A stretch of 64,000 nt of DNA from VBDM01 sp963699535 (GTDB lineage: Bacteria; Pseudomonadota; Gammaproteobacteria; Burkholderiales; SG8-39): positions 93,848 to 157,847 of the forward strand of contig CAVOUJ010000030.1 in assembly GCA_963699535.1 (NCBI GenBank). Direction: 5' to 3'. This document shows, piece by piece, positions 54,843 through 63,583 of this stretch. Made by a program: the position numbers and the translations under genes. Position 1 is the stretch's first letter; every line of letters begins with the position of its first letter. The notes under the pieces were generated by a model. The model had not been told where the DNA came from. It was given only the letters and a program-made list of their open reading frames with translations, and ran no database searches.

Positions 54843-55338
54843 CGATTGCCTGCGTTTCCCCGATGATATCGCGCAGAGTCCGAAACAGCTCGCGGGTGCT
54901 GTGCGGCGTTCGGCCCGCGTTGCGTTCCTCGCGCGCACGGCGGATGAGCGCGCGCAGGCGCCGCGTGTCGATACGAGGATGGGCCTCGGCGAGCGAGGCG
55001 ATGGCGCCGTCGTCCTCGAGCAGCTTGTCGCGCCAGCGCTCGATCCTGTGGAGGCGCGCTGTCTCTGCGACCGAGATCCCGTCCCAGGTCTTGAGCTTCT
55101 CGCGGATCGGCTCCGGATCGACCCCGCGCATGAGGCGGCCGACGTACTGCAGCTGGCGGCGCCGCGCCTCGTGCCGGGTGATGCGCTGCGCCTGCTCCAC
55201 GGCCTCGCGCAAGGTTTCCGGCAGTCCGACCGATGCGAGCTGCTCGGAGTTGAGCTCGATCAGGCGCTCGCCGAGCGCCTGCAGCTCGTGCATGGCGCGC
55301 TTGCGCTGGGTCTTGCTCGGCTTCTCCTCGTCCTGCAC
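54829..55338 (-). CDS. yjgA: YjgA/DarP family ribosome-assembly protein
   Basis: 169 residues from GTG 55338 (VQDEEKPSKTQRKRAMHELQALGERLIEL). Helical, associates with late 50S intermediates. The frame is open to 55428 but the family start is at 55338. Divergent from pmbA, the usual arrangement. Confidence 0.93.
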   Translation of the reverse strand: MQDEEKPSKTQRKRAMHELQALGERLIELNSEQLASVGLPETLREAVEQAQRITRHEARRRQLQYVGRLMRGVDPEPIREKLKTWDGISVAETARLHRIERWRDKLLEDDGAIASLAEAHPRIDTRRLRALIRRAREERNAGRTPHSTRELFRTLRDIIGETQAIDDQD

Positions 55339-55391
55339 GGTGGTGGCGCGAAATGAACTGATATCATAGCGTCTTTCCCGCAGCATTCCGC

Positions 55392-56732
55392 ATGGCGCGA
55401 GCGCGCTTCTCCCACAGTATCGGCGCATTGAAAGCGATCGCCTCCGACGCTCTCGCGCACGCCAGGCAAAAGGGCGCGAGCGGCTGCGAGGCCGAGGCTT
55501 CCGAGGGCTACGGACAGAGCGTCACGGTTCGCATGAGCGAAGTCGAGACGATCGAATACAACCGCGACAAGAACCTGACCGTCACCGTTTACCTCGGCAA
55601 GCAGAAGGGCTATGCCAGCACGGCCGATTTTGCCCCGCGTGCGATCCGCGACACGGTGGAGGCGGCCCTGACGATCGCGCGCTTCACTGCGGCGGACGAC
55701 TGCGCGGGGCTCGCCGATCCGGAAGAACTCGCGACCGAGCCCAAGGACCTCGACCTTTTCCACCCTTGGGAACTCCCCGTCGAGCGGGCGATCGAGATCG
55801 CAAAAAGCTGTGAGGCCGCCGCGTTTCGCCTGGACAAACGCATCGCCAACTCCGAGGGAGCGAGCGTGTCTTGCCAGCAGGTGCACTTCGCGCTGGGCAA
55901 CAGCCACGGCTTCATGCAGGGTTATCCGACCTCGCGCCATTCCCTTTCGTGCGCCGTGATCGCGGCCGAAAACGGCCAGATGCAGCGCGACGACTGGTAC
56001 GTGTCGCAGCGCTCTCCGCAGGACCTCGCCGACGCCGAGGCCGTCGGCGACTACGCGGGAAGGCGGGCGCTCGCGCGGCTCTCGAGCCGCAAGATTCCAA
56101 CAGTCCAGGCGCCGGTACTTTTCGAGGCCCCGGTGGCGCTTGACCTGCTCGGGACGTTCGTATCCGCCGTGAGCGGAGGAAGCCTCTATCGCAAGGCGTC
56201 GTTCCTCGTGGACAGCCTCGGCACGGAGGTGTTTTCGCCCCAGGTGAATATCGTGGAGCGGCCGCACCTCAGGCGCGGAAACGCCAGCTCCTGGTTCGAC
56301 AACGAAGGCGTAGCCACCCGCGACCGCGACGTGGTGAAGGACGGCGTGCTGCGCGGATATTTTCTGGGCAGCTATTCCGCCCGCAAGCTCGGAATGAAGA
56401 CGACCGGCAGCGCGGGCGGCAACCACAATCTGATCCTGGAGGGCGGCGGGCTCGATCTTCCGGGACTCATCCGAAAGATGGGGCGGGGCTTGCTCGTCAC
56501 CGAGCTGATGGGCTTCGGAGTCAATCTCGTGACGGGGGACTACTCGCGCGGAGCGGCGGGATACTGGGTGGAAGGCGGCGAGATCCGGCACCCGGTCGAG
56601 GAAGTCACGATCGCGGGCAACCTGCGCGACATGTTCCGCGCTATCGTCGCGATCGGAAACGACAGGCTGACGCGCGGCTCCCGAAGCAGCGGCTCGATTC
56701 TCATCGAGGGGATGACCATTGCCGGCAACTGA
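55392..56732 (+). CDS. pmbA: metalloprotease PmbA/TldE
   Basis: 446 residues. The TldE partner of the TldD/TldE protease, which processes small peptides such as microcins and CcdA. Family segments: SEGYGQSVTVRMSEVETIEYNRDKNLTVTVYLG, KAS FLVD-type middle and EGMTIAGN C-terminus. The TldE subunit lacks the HExxxH zinc site of TldD, as here. Confidence 0.95.
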   Translation: MARARFSHSIGALKAIASDALAHARQKGASGCEAEASEGYGQSVTVRMSEVETIEYNRDKNLTVTVYLGKQKGYASTADFAPRAIRDTVEAALTIARFTAADDCAGLADPEELATEPKDLDLFHPWELPVERAIEIAKSCEAAAFRLDKRIANSEGASVSCQQVHFALGNSHGFMQGYPTSRHSLSCAVIAAENGQMQRDDWYVSQRSPQDLADAEAVGDYAGRRALARLSSRKIPTVQAPVLFEAPVALDLLGTFVSAVSGGSLYRKASFLVDSLGTEVFSPQVNIVERPHLRRGNASSWFDNEGVATRDRDVVKDGVLRGYFLGSYSARKLGMKTTGSAGGNHNLILEGGGLDLPGLIRKMGRGLLVTELMGFGVNLVTGDYSRGAAGYWVEGGEIRHPVEEVTIAGNLRDMFRAIVAIGNDRLTRGSRSSGSILIEGMTIAGN

Positions 56733-56815
56733 AGTCCGGCGGTTTGCGAAATCGGACTGGCGGTGGATGCCGCGGCGTATAATCGGAGACCGTCAATCCC
56801 AGAGGAGGATACTCA

Positions 56816-57970
56816 ATGAAACGACGCGATTTTCTGAAGAGCGCGGGCTGGGCGCGGCCGCCGGAGCGGCAGGCGTCACTGGCGGCGCAGGCGCGCGCGC
56901 AGCAGACCCCGGGCCTGCCGACCATGCAATGGCGGCTTGCGGCGAGCTGGCCGAAGAGCCTCGACACCCTGTTCGGCGGCGCCGAGCATGGTCGCGCAGC
57001 GGGTCGGCCGAGATGACCGACGGCAAGTTCCAGATCCGCGCGTTCGCCGCGGGCGAGATCGTTCCCGGCGCTGCAGGTGCTCGACGCGGTCCAGGCGGGC
57101 ACGGTCGAGCTGGGCCACACCGCGACCTACTACTACTTCGGCAAGGATCCCACGTTCGCCTTCGGCACCGCGGTGCTGCTTCGGCATGAACACGCGCCAG
57201 CAGAACGCCTGGTGGTACTTCGGCGGCGGCGAGCGAGGCGATGGCGCCCGCTGTTCAGCGAGTACGGCTGCATCGCGATTCCTCGCCGGCAACACCGGCT
57301 GCCAGATGGGCGGCTGGTACCGCAAGGAGATCAAGTCGGTCGCCGACCTGAAGGGCCTCAAGATGCGCATCGGCGGCATGGCGGGCCTGGTCCTCGCCAA
57401 GCTCGGCGTCGTGCCGCAGCAGATCGGCGCGCCGCGACATCTATCCGGCGCTGGAGAAAGGCACGATCGACGCGGCCGAGTGGGTCGGTCCGTACGACGA
57501 CGAGAAGCTCGGCTTCAACAAGGTCGCCAAGTTCTACTACTACCCGGGCTTCTGGGAAGGCGGGCCGATGCTGATGACGCTCGTCAACGAGAAGAAGTGG
57601 AACGAGCTGCCCAAGATCTACCAGGCGGCGCTGCAGGCCGCGTGCGCCGAGGCCAACGCATGGATGCCGGCGAAGTACGACGCGCAGAATCCGCCGGCGC
57701 TGCGCCGGCTCGTTGCGGGCGGCACGCAGCTGCGGCCGTTCCCGCGCGCCGGTGCTGGAGGCGGCCGAGAAGGCGTCCTACGAGGTGTACGCCGAGATGA
57801 GCGCGAAGAGCGCTGCACTTCAAGCGCATCTACCGGAGTGGAAGAAATTCCGCGACGAGCAGTTCCTGTGGTTCCGCGTCGCGGAACGCACCTACGACAA
57901 CTACAGCTTCAACTCGAAGCTCGGCGTCGAAGCGCCGGCGGCCGCGAAAGGCGGCGATGCCGCGAAGAAA
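56816..57970 (+). pseudogene. dctP: TRAP transporter substrate-binding protein DctP, many single-base frameshifts
   Basis: Periplasmic solute receptor of about 380 residues, start ATG 56816 behind GAGGAGG. The Tat signal is RRDFLKSA. Piecing frames together gives MQWRLAASWPKSLDTLFGGAEH, FQIRAFAAGEIVPG, GHTATYYYFGKDPTFAFGTA, NTRQQNAWWYFGGG, GNTGCQMGGWYRKEIKSVADLKGLKMRIGG and AEWVGPYDDEKLGFNKVAKFYYYPGFWEGGP. At least nine indels are seen, near 56845, 57000, 57015, 57065, 57195, 57230, 57245, 57282, 57430 and 57745. Nearly all can be explained by one added G or C. Residue conservation is intact, so error is likelier than decay. The C-terminal end is uncertain. Confidence 0.85.
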
Positions 57971-57971
57971 G

Positions 57972-57996
57972 CCCCGCTGCGGCGGGGTGTTTTTAT
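57972..57996 (+). terminator. intrinsic terminator after dctP
   Basis: CCCCGC-TGCG-GCGGGG stem followed by TGTTTTTA. Marks the end of the dctP transcript; the remaining 57997-58133 shows no gene. Confidence 0.75.
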
Positions 57997-58133
57997 TTCT
58001 TCCGGCGTGCTGAAGTCGGGCGGCGGCGCTTTCTTCCTCGGTCGCCTGCGGTTCCGGCATCGGTCCGGCGGGATGCATCGATCTGCACTCGTTCGGATGG
58101 GATCGCACGTCGTGCTCGTCTGGAGACTGCTCG

Positions 58134-59492
58134 TCACCAAGCTGCGGAAACGCGATCAGGATCGCCGACCATGATGACCTGGATCACCACGAACGGCACG
58201 GCGCCCCAGTAGATCTGGCCGGTGGTGACCGGCGCGGTCAGCTTGCCGGAGATCTTGTCGACGTAGTCCTTGCGCGGGCGCGACGCTGCGCAGGTAGAAC
58301 AGCGCAAAGCCGAACGGCGGATGCATGAACGAGGTCTGCATGTTGACGCCGAGCAGCACGCCGAACCAGATGAGGTCGATGCCGAGCTTCGCCGCCACCG
58401 GCGCGAGCAGCGGCACGATGATGAACGCGAGCTCGAAGAAGTCGAGGAAGAACGCCAGCAGGAAGACGAGGATGTTCACCACGATCAGGAATCCGATCGC
58501 GCCGCCCGGCAGGCCTGTCAGCAGGTGCTCGACCCAGAGGTCGCCGTTCACGCCGCGGAACGTGAGGCTGAAGACCGTGGCGCCGACCAGGATGAATACC
58601 ACGAACGAAGTGAGCTTGGCCGTCGAATTCATCGCCTGCCTGACCAGAGACCACGACAGGCGCCGGTTGATGATCGCGAGCAGTAACGCCCCGGTTGCGC
58701 CCATCGCGCCGCCCTCGGTCGGCGTCGCCACGCCGAGAAAGATCGTTCCGAGAACCAGGAAAATGAGCGCGAGCGGCGGGATCAGAACGAACAGCACGCG
58801 CGCGCCGAGTTTCCAGCCGCGCAGCACCCGCGCCTCGGGCGGCAGGGCCGGCGCCGCGGCCGGATGCAGCATCGTCTTTCCGAAAACGTAGACAACGTAC
58901 AACGCGGTCAGCACCAGGCCGGGAAGGATCGCCCCTGCGTACATATCGCCGACCGAGCGTCCGAGTTGATCGGCGAGCACGATCAGCACCAGCGAAGGCG
59001 GAATGATCTGGGCGAGCGTTCCGGAGGCGGCGATCACGCCGCTCGCGAAGCCGCCGGTCGTAGCCGTAACGCAGCATGATCGGCAGCGAGATCAGACCCA
59101 TCGAGATCACCGAGGCCGCCACGACGCCGGTGGTCGCGGCGAGCAGCGCGCCGACGAAGATCACCGCGTAGGCGAGGCCGCCGCGGATCGGGCCGAACAG
59201 CTGACCGATCGTGTCGAGCAGGTCCTCCGCCATGCCGCTCCTCTCGAGGATCAGCCCCATGAAGGTGAAGAACGGGACGGCGAGCAGCGTGTCGTTGCGA
59301 CAGGATGCCGAACATCCGCTCCGGCAGCGCCTGAAGCAGCGCCGGGGTCAGCAGACCGAGCTCGATGCCGATGAACCCGAAGAACAGGCCGTTCGCGGCA
59401 AGCGAGAACGCGACCGGGTAGCCGAGCAGCAGGAAAACGACGAGCGCCGCGAACATGAGCGGCGCCATGTAGGCGACGAGGAACGCGCTCAT
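58134..59492 (-). pseudogene. dctM: TRAP transporter large permease DctM, several frameshifts
   Basis: About 450 residues, start ATG 59492 (MSAFLVAYMAPLMFAALVVFLLLGYPVAFSL-type). Frame pieces: GLILERSGMAEDLLDTIGQLFG, TTGVVAASVISMGLISLPIMLRYGYDR, ASGTLAQIIPPSLVLIVLADQLG, LGVATPTEGGAMGATGALLLA and LLGVNMQTSFMHPPFGFALFYLRSVAP, all TRAP signature segments. Shifts are visible near 59297, 59055, 58280 and 58166, so the C-terminus is uncertain. Same strand as dctQ and the catabolic genes upstream. Confidence 0.87.
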
Positions 59493-59538
59493 TTCGCGAC
59501 GTCCTCGTCGCGAGCGACCACGCAACTCCATCGGAACA

Positions 59539-60077
59539 TCATGCTTTTCCACCGGGATCGGGGATCAGCCCCAGGAGGAATGCGATTCGCTTGATCAGCT
59601 CCGAGACAGCCCTGCAGCGCGAGCAGCAAGAACCCGACCGGAACCAGCAGCCGCACCGGCCAGCGGACCAGCCCCCCGGCACTCGCCGGAGACCTCGTTG
59701 CTGTGTCCAGGCGTTCATGAACACCGGCCAGGAGAGCCACGTGATGAACGACCGCCATCGGCAGCAGGAAAAGCACGTGCCGAGGATGTCGATCCACGCC
59801 TGGGCGCGGCGCGACAGAGCGGCCTGCGATGACGTCGATGCGAATGTGCTCGTTGTGCAGCAGCGTATAGCCGGCGCACAGCAGGAACACCGCGGCGAAC
59901 AGGTACCACTGGAGCTCGAGCCAGGCGTTGGAGGCGTCAGGATGAACGCGTAGCGGGACGGTCGCGTTGCCGGCGCTGACCAGCACCGCGATCAAGCACC
60001 AGCCAGTAGACCGAGTCGGCCGATGCGTTCGTTTACGGTGCATCGATCAGGCGTGAAACCGATAGCAGGAAATTCAT
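59539..60077 (-). pseudogene. dctQ: TRAP transporter small permease DctQ, several frameshifts
   Basis: About 180 residues: start ATG 60077 (MNFLLSVSRLIDA), then NERIGRL, LIAVLVSAGNATV, SNAWLELQWYLFAAVFLLCAGYTLLHNEHIRIDVIAGR, FFLLPMAVVHHVALL, RWPVRLLVPVGFLLLALQG and ELIKRIAFLLGLIPDPGGKA* in different frames. Four membrane helices as expected. At least five single-base shifts. Confidence 0.83.
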
Positions 60078-60179
60078 CGCCCCTCTGTGGCCCCGATAAG
60101 TACAGTCCGCGCGCCCGGAAGACGGCGCGACGCGTCGCACCGATGTAGGCGGGTTGCGATTGTCCCTTATGACCCGGAG

Positions 60180-60345
60180 TTTGGCAAAAACGCGGGCGGC
60201 GCGACCCGCCGACGGGTGCCGGTAGCGTATTCTCCACCTTCGGGCAACGGCGGCCGCCACGGCCACGTCGCCAACTGGGAGGAGTTCACCCAGTGGCAGT
60301 GGGTGACGATCCAGGACAAGGCGAAGCCGTATCCGTTCCAGGCAG
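60180..60345 (+). other. coding-like fragment, unidentified, in the gap before dctQ
   Basis: The 330-base region 60078-60407 has no intact gene. Within it, the + strand frame around PPSGNGGRHGHVANWEEFTQWQWVTIQDKAKPYPFQ has very high GC at third positions, unlike random sequence, and looks protein-like. It may be a piece of a displaced or frameshifted gene. I do not recognise it. The remainder of the gap shows nothing. Confidence 0.35.
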
Positions 60346-60407
60346 CAGAACCATCGCCCGGGCGCGGCAAGCGTCTGGCTTCCTGCCTGTGACAACCGGG
60401 ATTACTC

Positions 60408-61274
60408 CTACACCGCCCTGCGCATCGGAAGGCTGCGGCGGGACACCTGGTCGGTGAGCCACTTGACCGATGCTCTCGCGCGGGCCGCCACGAAGGCGGC
60501 GGGCAGCTGGGTGTAATCGTCGTTGAACACCTCGAAGCTGTAGTCGCCGCGATAACCCATGTCATCCAGCCTGCGGACGAACTCGGCGACTTCCGCCCCG
60601 TGCACGCCTTCGCCGGGAAATACGCGGAAGTGCCTCGCGGTATTGATGCGCTCCTCGCGCGAAGGCAATTCCCGCCACATGAAGTCGGCGAGCTGAACGA
60701 TGAAGACCTTTCCCGGATCGACGAGGTCCAGATCGTCGAGGCCGGTCTTGGCAGCCAGCATGTGGAAGGAATCGAGCGCGAGACCCAGGTTGGCGCGGTC
60801 CGCGCTCGTGACGATCTCCAGGGCCTTCGGGAATTCGTTGACATGCTTGCCCCAGGAGAGCGCCTCGTAGGCGATGCGTATGCCGAGCGGCACCGCGAGT
60901 GTCGCGAGCTTGCGAAGGTCGCGCGCCAGCACCTCCGGATCGCCGCTCGCGTGGGTGGAGGTGGACGAGCACACCAGCAGGACTTTCGAGCCCAATGCGC
61001 GGCACATGCCGAGCATGGCTTTGGCGATGTCGAGCTTGTAGGCGTGCAGGTGGCCGGGCAGTCCTTCGAAATCGCGCAGCACCTGGAATCCCGTCACGCG
61101 CAGGCCGCTCTGGCGCACCGCGGAGATCGCGGCCGCTTCGCCTCCCGGATGCTCGACGAGGTCGCGCGCCGACAGCATGATCTGGGTAAATCCGCCTTCG
61201 CGCGCCGCGCGCAGCTTCGCTTCCAGCGGGCCCGCGAGCGTGATGGTGTCCATGCCGAAGTGATCCTGGTTCAT
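60408..61274 (-). CDS. sugar phosphate isomerase/epimerase-fold protein, candidate 3-dehydroshikimate dehydratase
   Basis: 288 residues from ATG 61274. TIM barrel of the AP-endonuclease-2 superfamily: TQIMLSARDLVEHPGG, IAYEALSWGKHVNEF (metal Glu), LALDSFHML (metal Asp/His), FIVQLADFMWRE and YSFEVFNDDY (metal Glu). It starts in a 4-base overlap with the HPPD-like gene. In Pseudomonas QuiC1 an N-terminal barrel of this kind dehydrates 3-dehydroshikimate to protocatechuate and is fused to an HPPD-like domain. The neighbouring aroQ supports this role. Inosose or hydroxypyruvate isomerase activity cannot be excluded. Confidence 0.8.
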   Translation of the reverse strand: MNQDHFGMDTITLAGPLEAKLRAAREGGFTQIMLSARDLVEHPGGEAAAISAVRQSGLRVTGFQVLRDFEGLPGHLHAYKLDIAKAMLGMCRALGSKVLLVCSSTSTHASGDPEVLARDLRKLATLAVPLGIRIAYEALSWGKHVNEFPKALEIVTSADRANLGLALDSFHMLAAKTGLDDLDLVDPGKVFIVQLADFMWRELPSREERINTARHFRVFPGEGVHGAEVAEFVRRLDDMGYRGDYSFEVFNDDYTQLPAAFVAARARASVKWLTDQVSRRSLPMRRAV

Positions 61275-62158
61275 GCCGACGCGCCCGGCCGCAGATGGCT
61301 CACCACCAGCTCGAAGGTGACGCCGCCCAGGTAGACCTGCGTCAGCGCGCCCTTCTCGGTCGGCTGCACCGCGCCGTGGTCGATGAAGACCACGCCTCGC
61401 TCCTTCAGGATGCGGACGGCGGCGCGCACGTCGGGCGCGCCCAGGCCGACGCGCAACAGGCCCTCCTCCCACTCGATGTCCTCCGAGCCCGGCGGAGGCT
61501 CGGTCAACTGCAGATAGAATTTCCGGCACGGGCTTTCGAGCAGAGTGCCCTTGGGCAGGATGCCGAAGAACTTTCCTTCGGGGAGCACCGTGAAGCCGAA
61601 GAGCTGCTGGTAGAACTCCACCCAATCGGCGGTGCGATCGCTCAGAATGGTCTGAACGACGCCGAAATAGTGCAGGCCGGCGACAGCCGCCGGCCGCGCA
61701 TCGGCGCCGGGCAGCGGCACGAAGTCCACGTCGTAGATCGAAAAATCCTTGTAGCGGTCGACGAAGTAGATCAGGCTTTCGCCCACGCCGTGGATGCCCG
61801 GGATGTTCAGCTCCATCGCAGAGGCCCGTGTCGGCATCTCCCAGGCGCCGAGGTCCTGTGAGCGGCGCCACGCGAACGCAGCGTCGCGCACGCGCAGGGC
61901 GATCGCCTTCAGTTCCGGCGTCGCTATCGGCGCGCTCATGCGGGGAAGAGGGTCCGGGTGCGAATTGACGATCAGGTTCATCGAGCCCTGCCGGTAGAGC
62001 ATGACCTCGCGCGATCGGTGCCGGGCGACGGGAACGAACCCCATGGATTGCAGCACCGACCCGAGCGCCTGCGGCTGCGAGGTGGCGTACTCGATGAACT
62101 CGATGCCGTCGATTCCCAGGGGGTTGTTGGGTTCGGGATTGGATTCTCGGGTCGTCAT
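61271..62158 (-). CDS. 4-hydroxyphenylpyruvate dioxygenase-like (VOC fold) protein
   Basis: 295 residues from ATG 62158. Two vicinal-oxygen-chelate halves: GIDGIEFIEYATSQPQALGSVLQSMGF and VDFVPLPGADARPAAVAGLHYFGVVQTI, then WVEFYQQLFGFTVLPEGKFFG. The usual HPPD metal triad is at the GLHYFG His, one more His and a C-terminal Glu (FELVVS). It is shorter than true HPPD (about 350) and is placed as the partner of the TIM-barrel gene, which suggests it is the separated C-terminal half of a QuiC-like protein rather than a tyrosine catabolic enzyme. Confidence 0.82.
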   Translation of the reverse strand: MTTRESNPEPNNPLGIDGIEFIEYATSQPQALGSVLQSMGFVPVARHRSREVMLYRQGSMNLIVNSHPDPLPRMSAPIATPELKAIALRVRDAAFAWRRSQDLGAWEMPTRASAMELNIPGIHGVGESLIYFVDRYKDFSIYDVDFVPLPGADARPAAVAGLHYFGVVQTILSDRTADWVEFYQQLFGFTVLPEGKFFGILPKGTLLESPCRKFYLQLTEPPPGSEDIEWEEGLLRVGLGAPDVRAAVRILKERGVVFIDHGAVQPTEKGALTQVYLGGVTFELVVSHLRPGASA

Positions 62159-62301
62159 CGGGGACCTTTCGGGGCATTAGCTGCGCGAACGGAACTACGT
62201 TATGCGCTCCTGACTTTCATGTCGCACCGACCCGCCTCTAGTCTTCGATCTGCGGCTCAGTATATCCAATGCTGCGCCGGATCTCCGCGGCAAGTGACGG
62301 A

Positions 62302-62748
62302 TCAACGCTTCCTTGCTTCTTGCGCGATTTCGACAATCGCCCTCAGGGCCGTCGTGTAGGAGCGCCAACCCAGTCCTTGAACGGTCCCGCGCACGGCCGG
62401 CGAGATGATGGAGTGAGCGCGCCATTCCTCTCGTGCCGCGATGTTCGATATGTGGACTTCGATTACCGGAAAGGGCATCGCGACGATCGCGTCGTGGAGG
62501 GAAACCCCATGCTGCGTGAGTCCTGCGGGATTGATGACGGCCCCGTCGGCCTTGTCCATGTGCGCATGAAGGGTGTCGATCAGGACGCCTTCGTGGTTAG
62601 ACTGCGTGATGACCAGCTCGGTGCCGAGCTCTTCCGCCAGGGCTTCGAGCTTGGCATTGATTTCCGCGAGAGCCTCCGTCCCGTAGATGTGCGGCTCGCG
62701 CCGCCCAAGGAGATTCAGGTTCGGACCATGCAGAACCAGTATTCGCAC
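62302..62748 (-). CDS. aroQ: type II 3-dehydroquinate dehydratase
   Basis: 148 residues: VLHGPNLNLLGRREPHIYGTEAL with the catalytic Tyr, QSNHEGVLIDTLH, INPAGLTQHGVSLHDAI and VEVHISNIAAREEWRAHS. Interconverts 3-dehydroquinate and 3-dehydroshikimate. Here it is next to dehydratase and TRAP genes, so a catabolic role is likely. Confidence 0.95.
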   Translation of the reverse strand: MRILVLHGPNLNLLGRREPHIYGTEALAEINAKLEALAEELGTELVITQSNHEGVLIDTLHAHMDKADGAVINPAGLTQHGVSLHDAIVAMPFPVIEVHISNIAAREEWRAHSIISPAVRGTVQGLGWRSYTTALRAIVEIAQEARKR

Positions 62749-62766
62749 GGTGTGTCTCCCCTCATA

Positions 62767-62880
62767 TCAGCTCGCAATCCGCGTATCGGCGCTACCGACG
62801 CGCGAAACCAGTTTCAGGAAATGAGCCTCCATTCGCGCCGCATCGGGCTTGATGCCCGTGAAAAGCTCAAACACGGCGGA
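62767..62880 (-). pseudogene. C-terminal fragment of shikimate/quinate dehydrogenase (AroE family)
   Basis: The last about 37 residues (SAVFELFTGIKPDAARMEAHFLKLVSRVG...) match the C-terminal helix of AroE-family enzymes, where AAFELWTG-type sequences are usual. Upstream of about 62880 the frame stops resembling AroE and the DUF4097 gene begins on the other strand. It lies 18 bases upstream of aroQ on the same strand, as expected for an aroE-aroQ catabolic operon. The truncation coincides with a possible assembly junction. Confidence 0.6.
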
Positions 62881-63583
62881 GCGGACCTTCCGGCACTCCC
62901 CTGCGGATTCCGTGCGCTTGGTCACGACGGAATCCGATGAGGGTCTCACGGTGTGCGCAATCTGGCCCGGTTCAAGCGGCACCTGCGGGCCGAACGGTCA
63001 CTATGCGACCGAAGGCAAGATGCACGGTAACGATGTGGCGGTGGTCTTCACGGTCCGGCTTCCGCACGGCGTGAAGGTTGACGCTTCGACGGTGAACGGT
63101 GACGTGGAGGTGCGTGGCGGCTCGGCACCCGTCGGGGTGGGGACGGTCAACGGCGACATCACCGTCGAAACCTCGGCCGGGCCCGTGCGCGCGACGACCG
63201 TGAACGGCGACGCACAGGCGACGATCCTCGGTTTCGGTGAACCGGGTGACGTCAACCTGACTACGGTACACGGCGACGCGACGCTGGAGCTGCCAGACCG
63301 CGTCGACGCGGTGCTGGACGGTCATACCGTGACCGGAGACATCTCCACCGACTATCCGCTCACCATCGCGGGGAAATTCGCCTCGCACGAGCTGACGGGC
63401 ACTCTCGGCAAGGGTGGTCGGCGGATCCATATCACGACCGTGGCCGGGGACGTCGACGTACGAAAGGCGAGCGCGAGCGTCCAGGTTACACCGACGCCGC
63501 CGACCCCCCCGACCCCCCTGACCCCCCCGACTCCCCCGCGTCCCGGTCAAGGTACGCCGCGACCTCGCGCGGGAACGTCCTGA
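62852..63583 (+). CDS. DUF4097 family beta-helix protein, 5' end uncertain
   Basis: About 243 residues; the credible family part begins near 62890 (SVRLVTTESDEGLTVCAIWPG). It carries repeats of VNGDV: DASTVNGDVEVRGG, GVGTVNGDITVETSAG, ATTVNGDAQATI, TTVHGDATLELP and TVTGDISTDYPL, typical of exported DUF4097 proteins frequent in Gemmatimonadota and Acidobacteriota. No signal peptide is present, so the gene is 5'-truncated or the true start is lost. The Pro/Thr-rich end overlaps the opposing response regulator gene. Confidence 0.7.
   Translation: MPVKSSNTAERTFRHSPADSVRLVTTESDEGLTVCAIWPGSSGTCGPNGHYATEGKMHGNDVAVVFTVRLPHGVKVDASTVNGDVEVRGGSAPVGVGTVNGDITVETSAGPVRATTVNGDAQATILGFGEPGDVNLTTVHGDATLELPDRVDAVLDGHTVTGDISTDYPLTIAGKFASHELTGTLGKGGRRIHITTVAGDVDVRKASASVQVTPTPPTPPTPLTPPTPPRPGQGTPRPRAGTS

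Noticed and set aside
61271..62158. True 4-hydroxyphenylpyruvate dioxygenase of tyrosine breakdown
   Set aside because: The protein is shorter than HPPD, no homogentisate genes are present, and its partner and aroQ point to the QuiC-type context.
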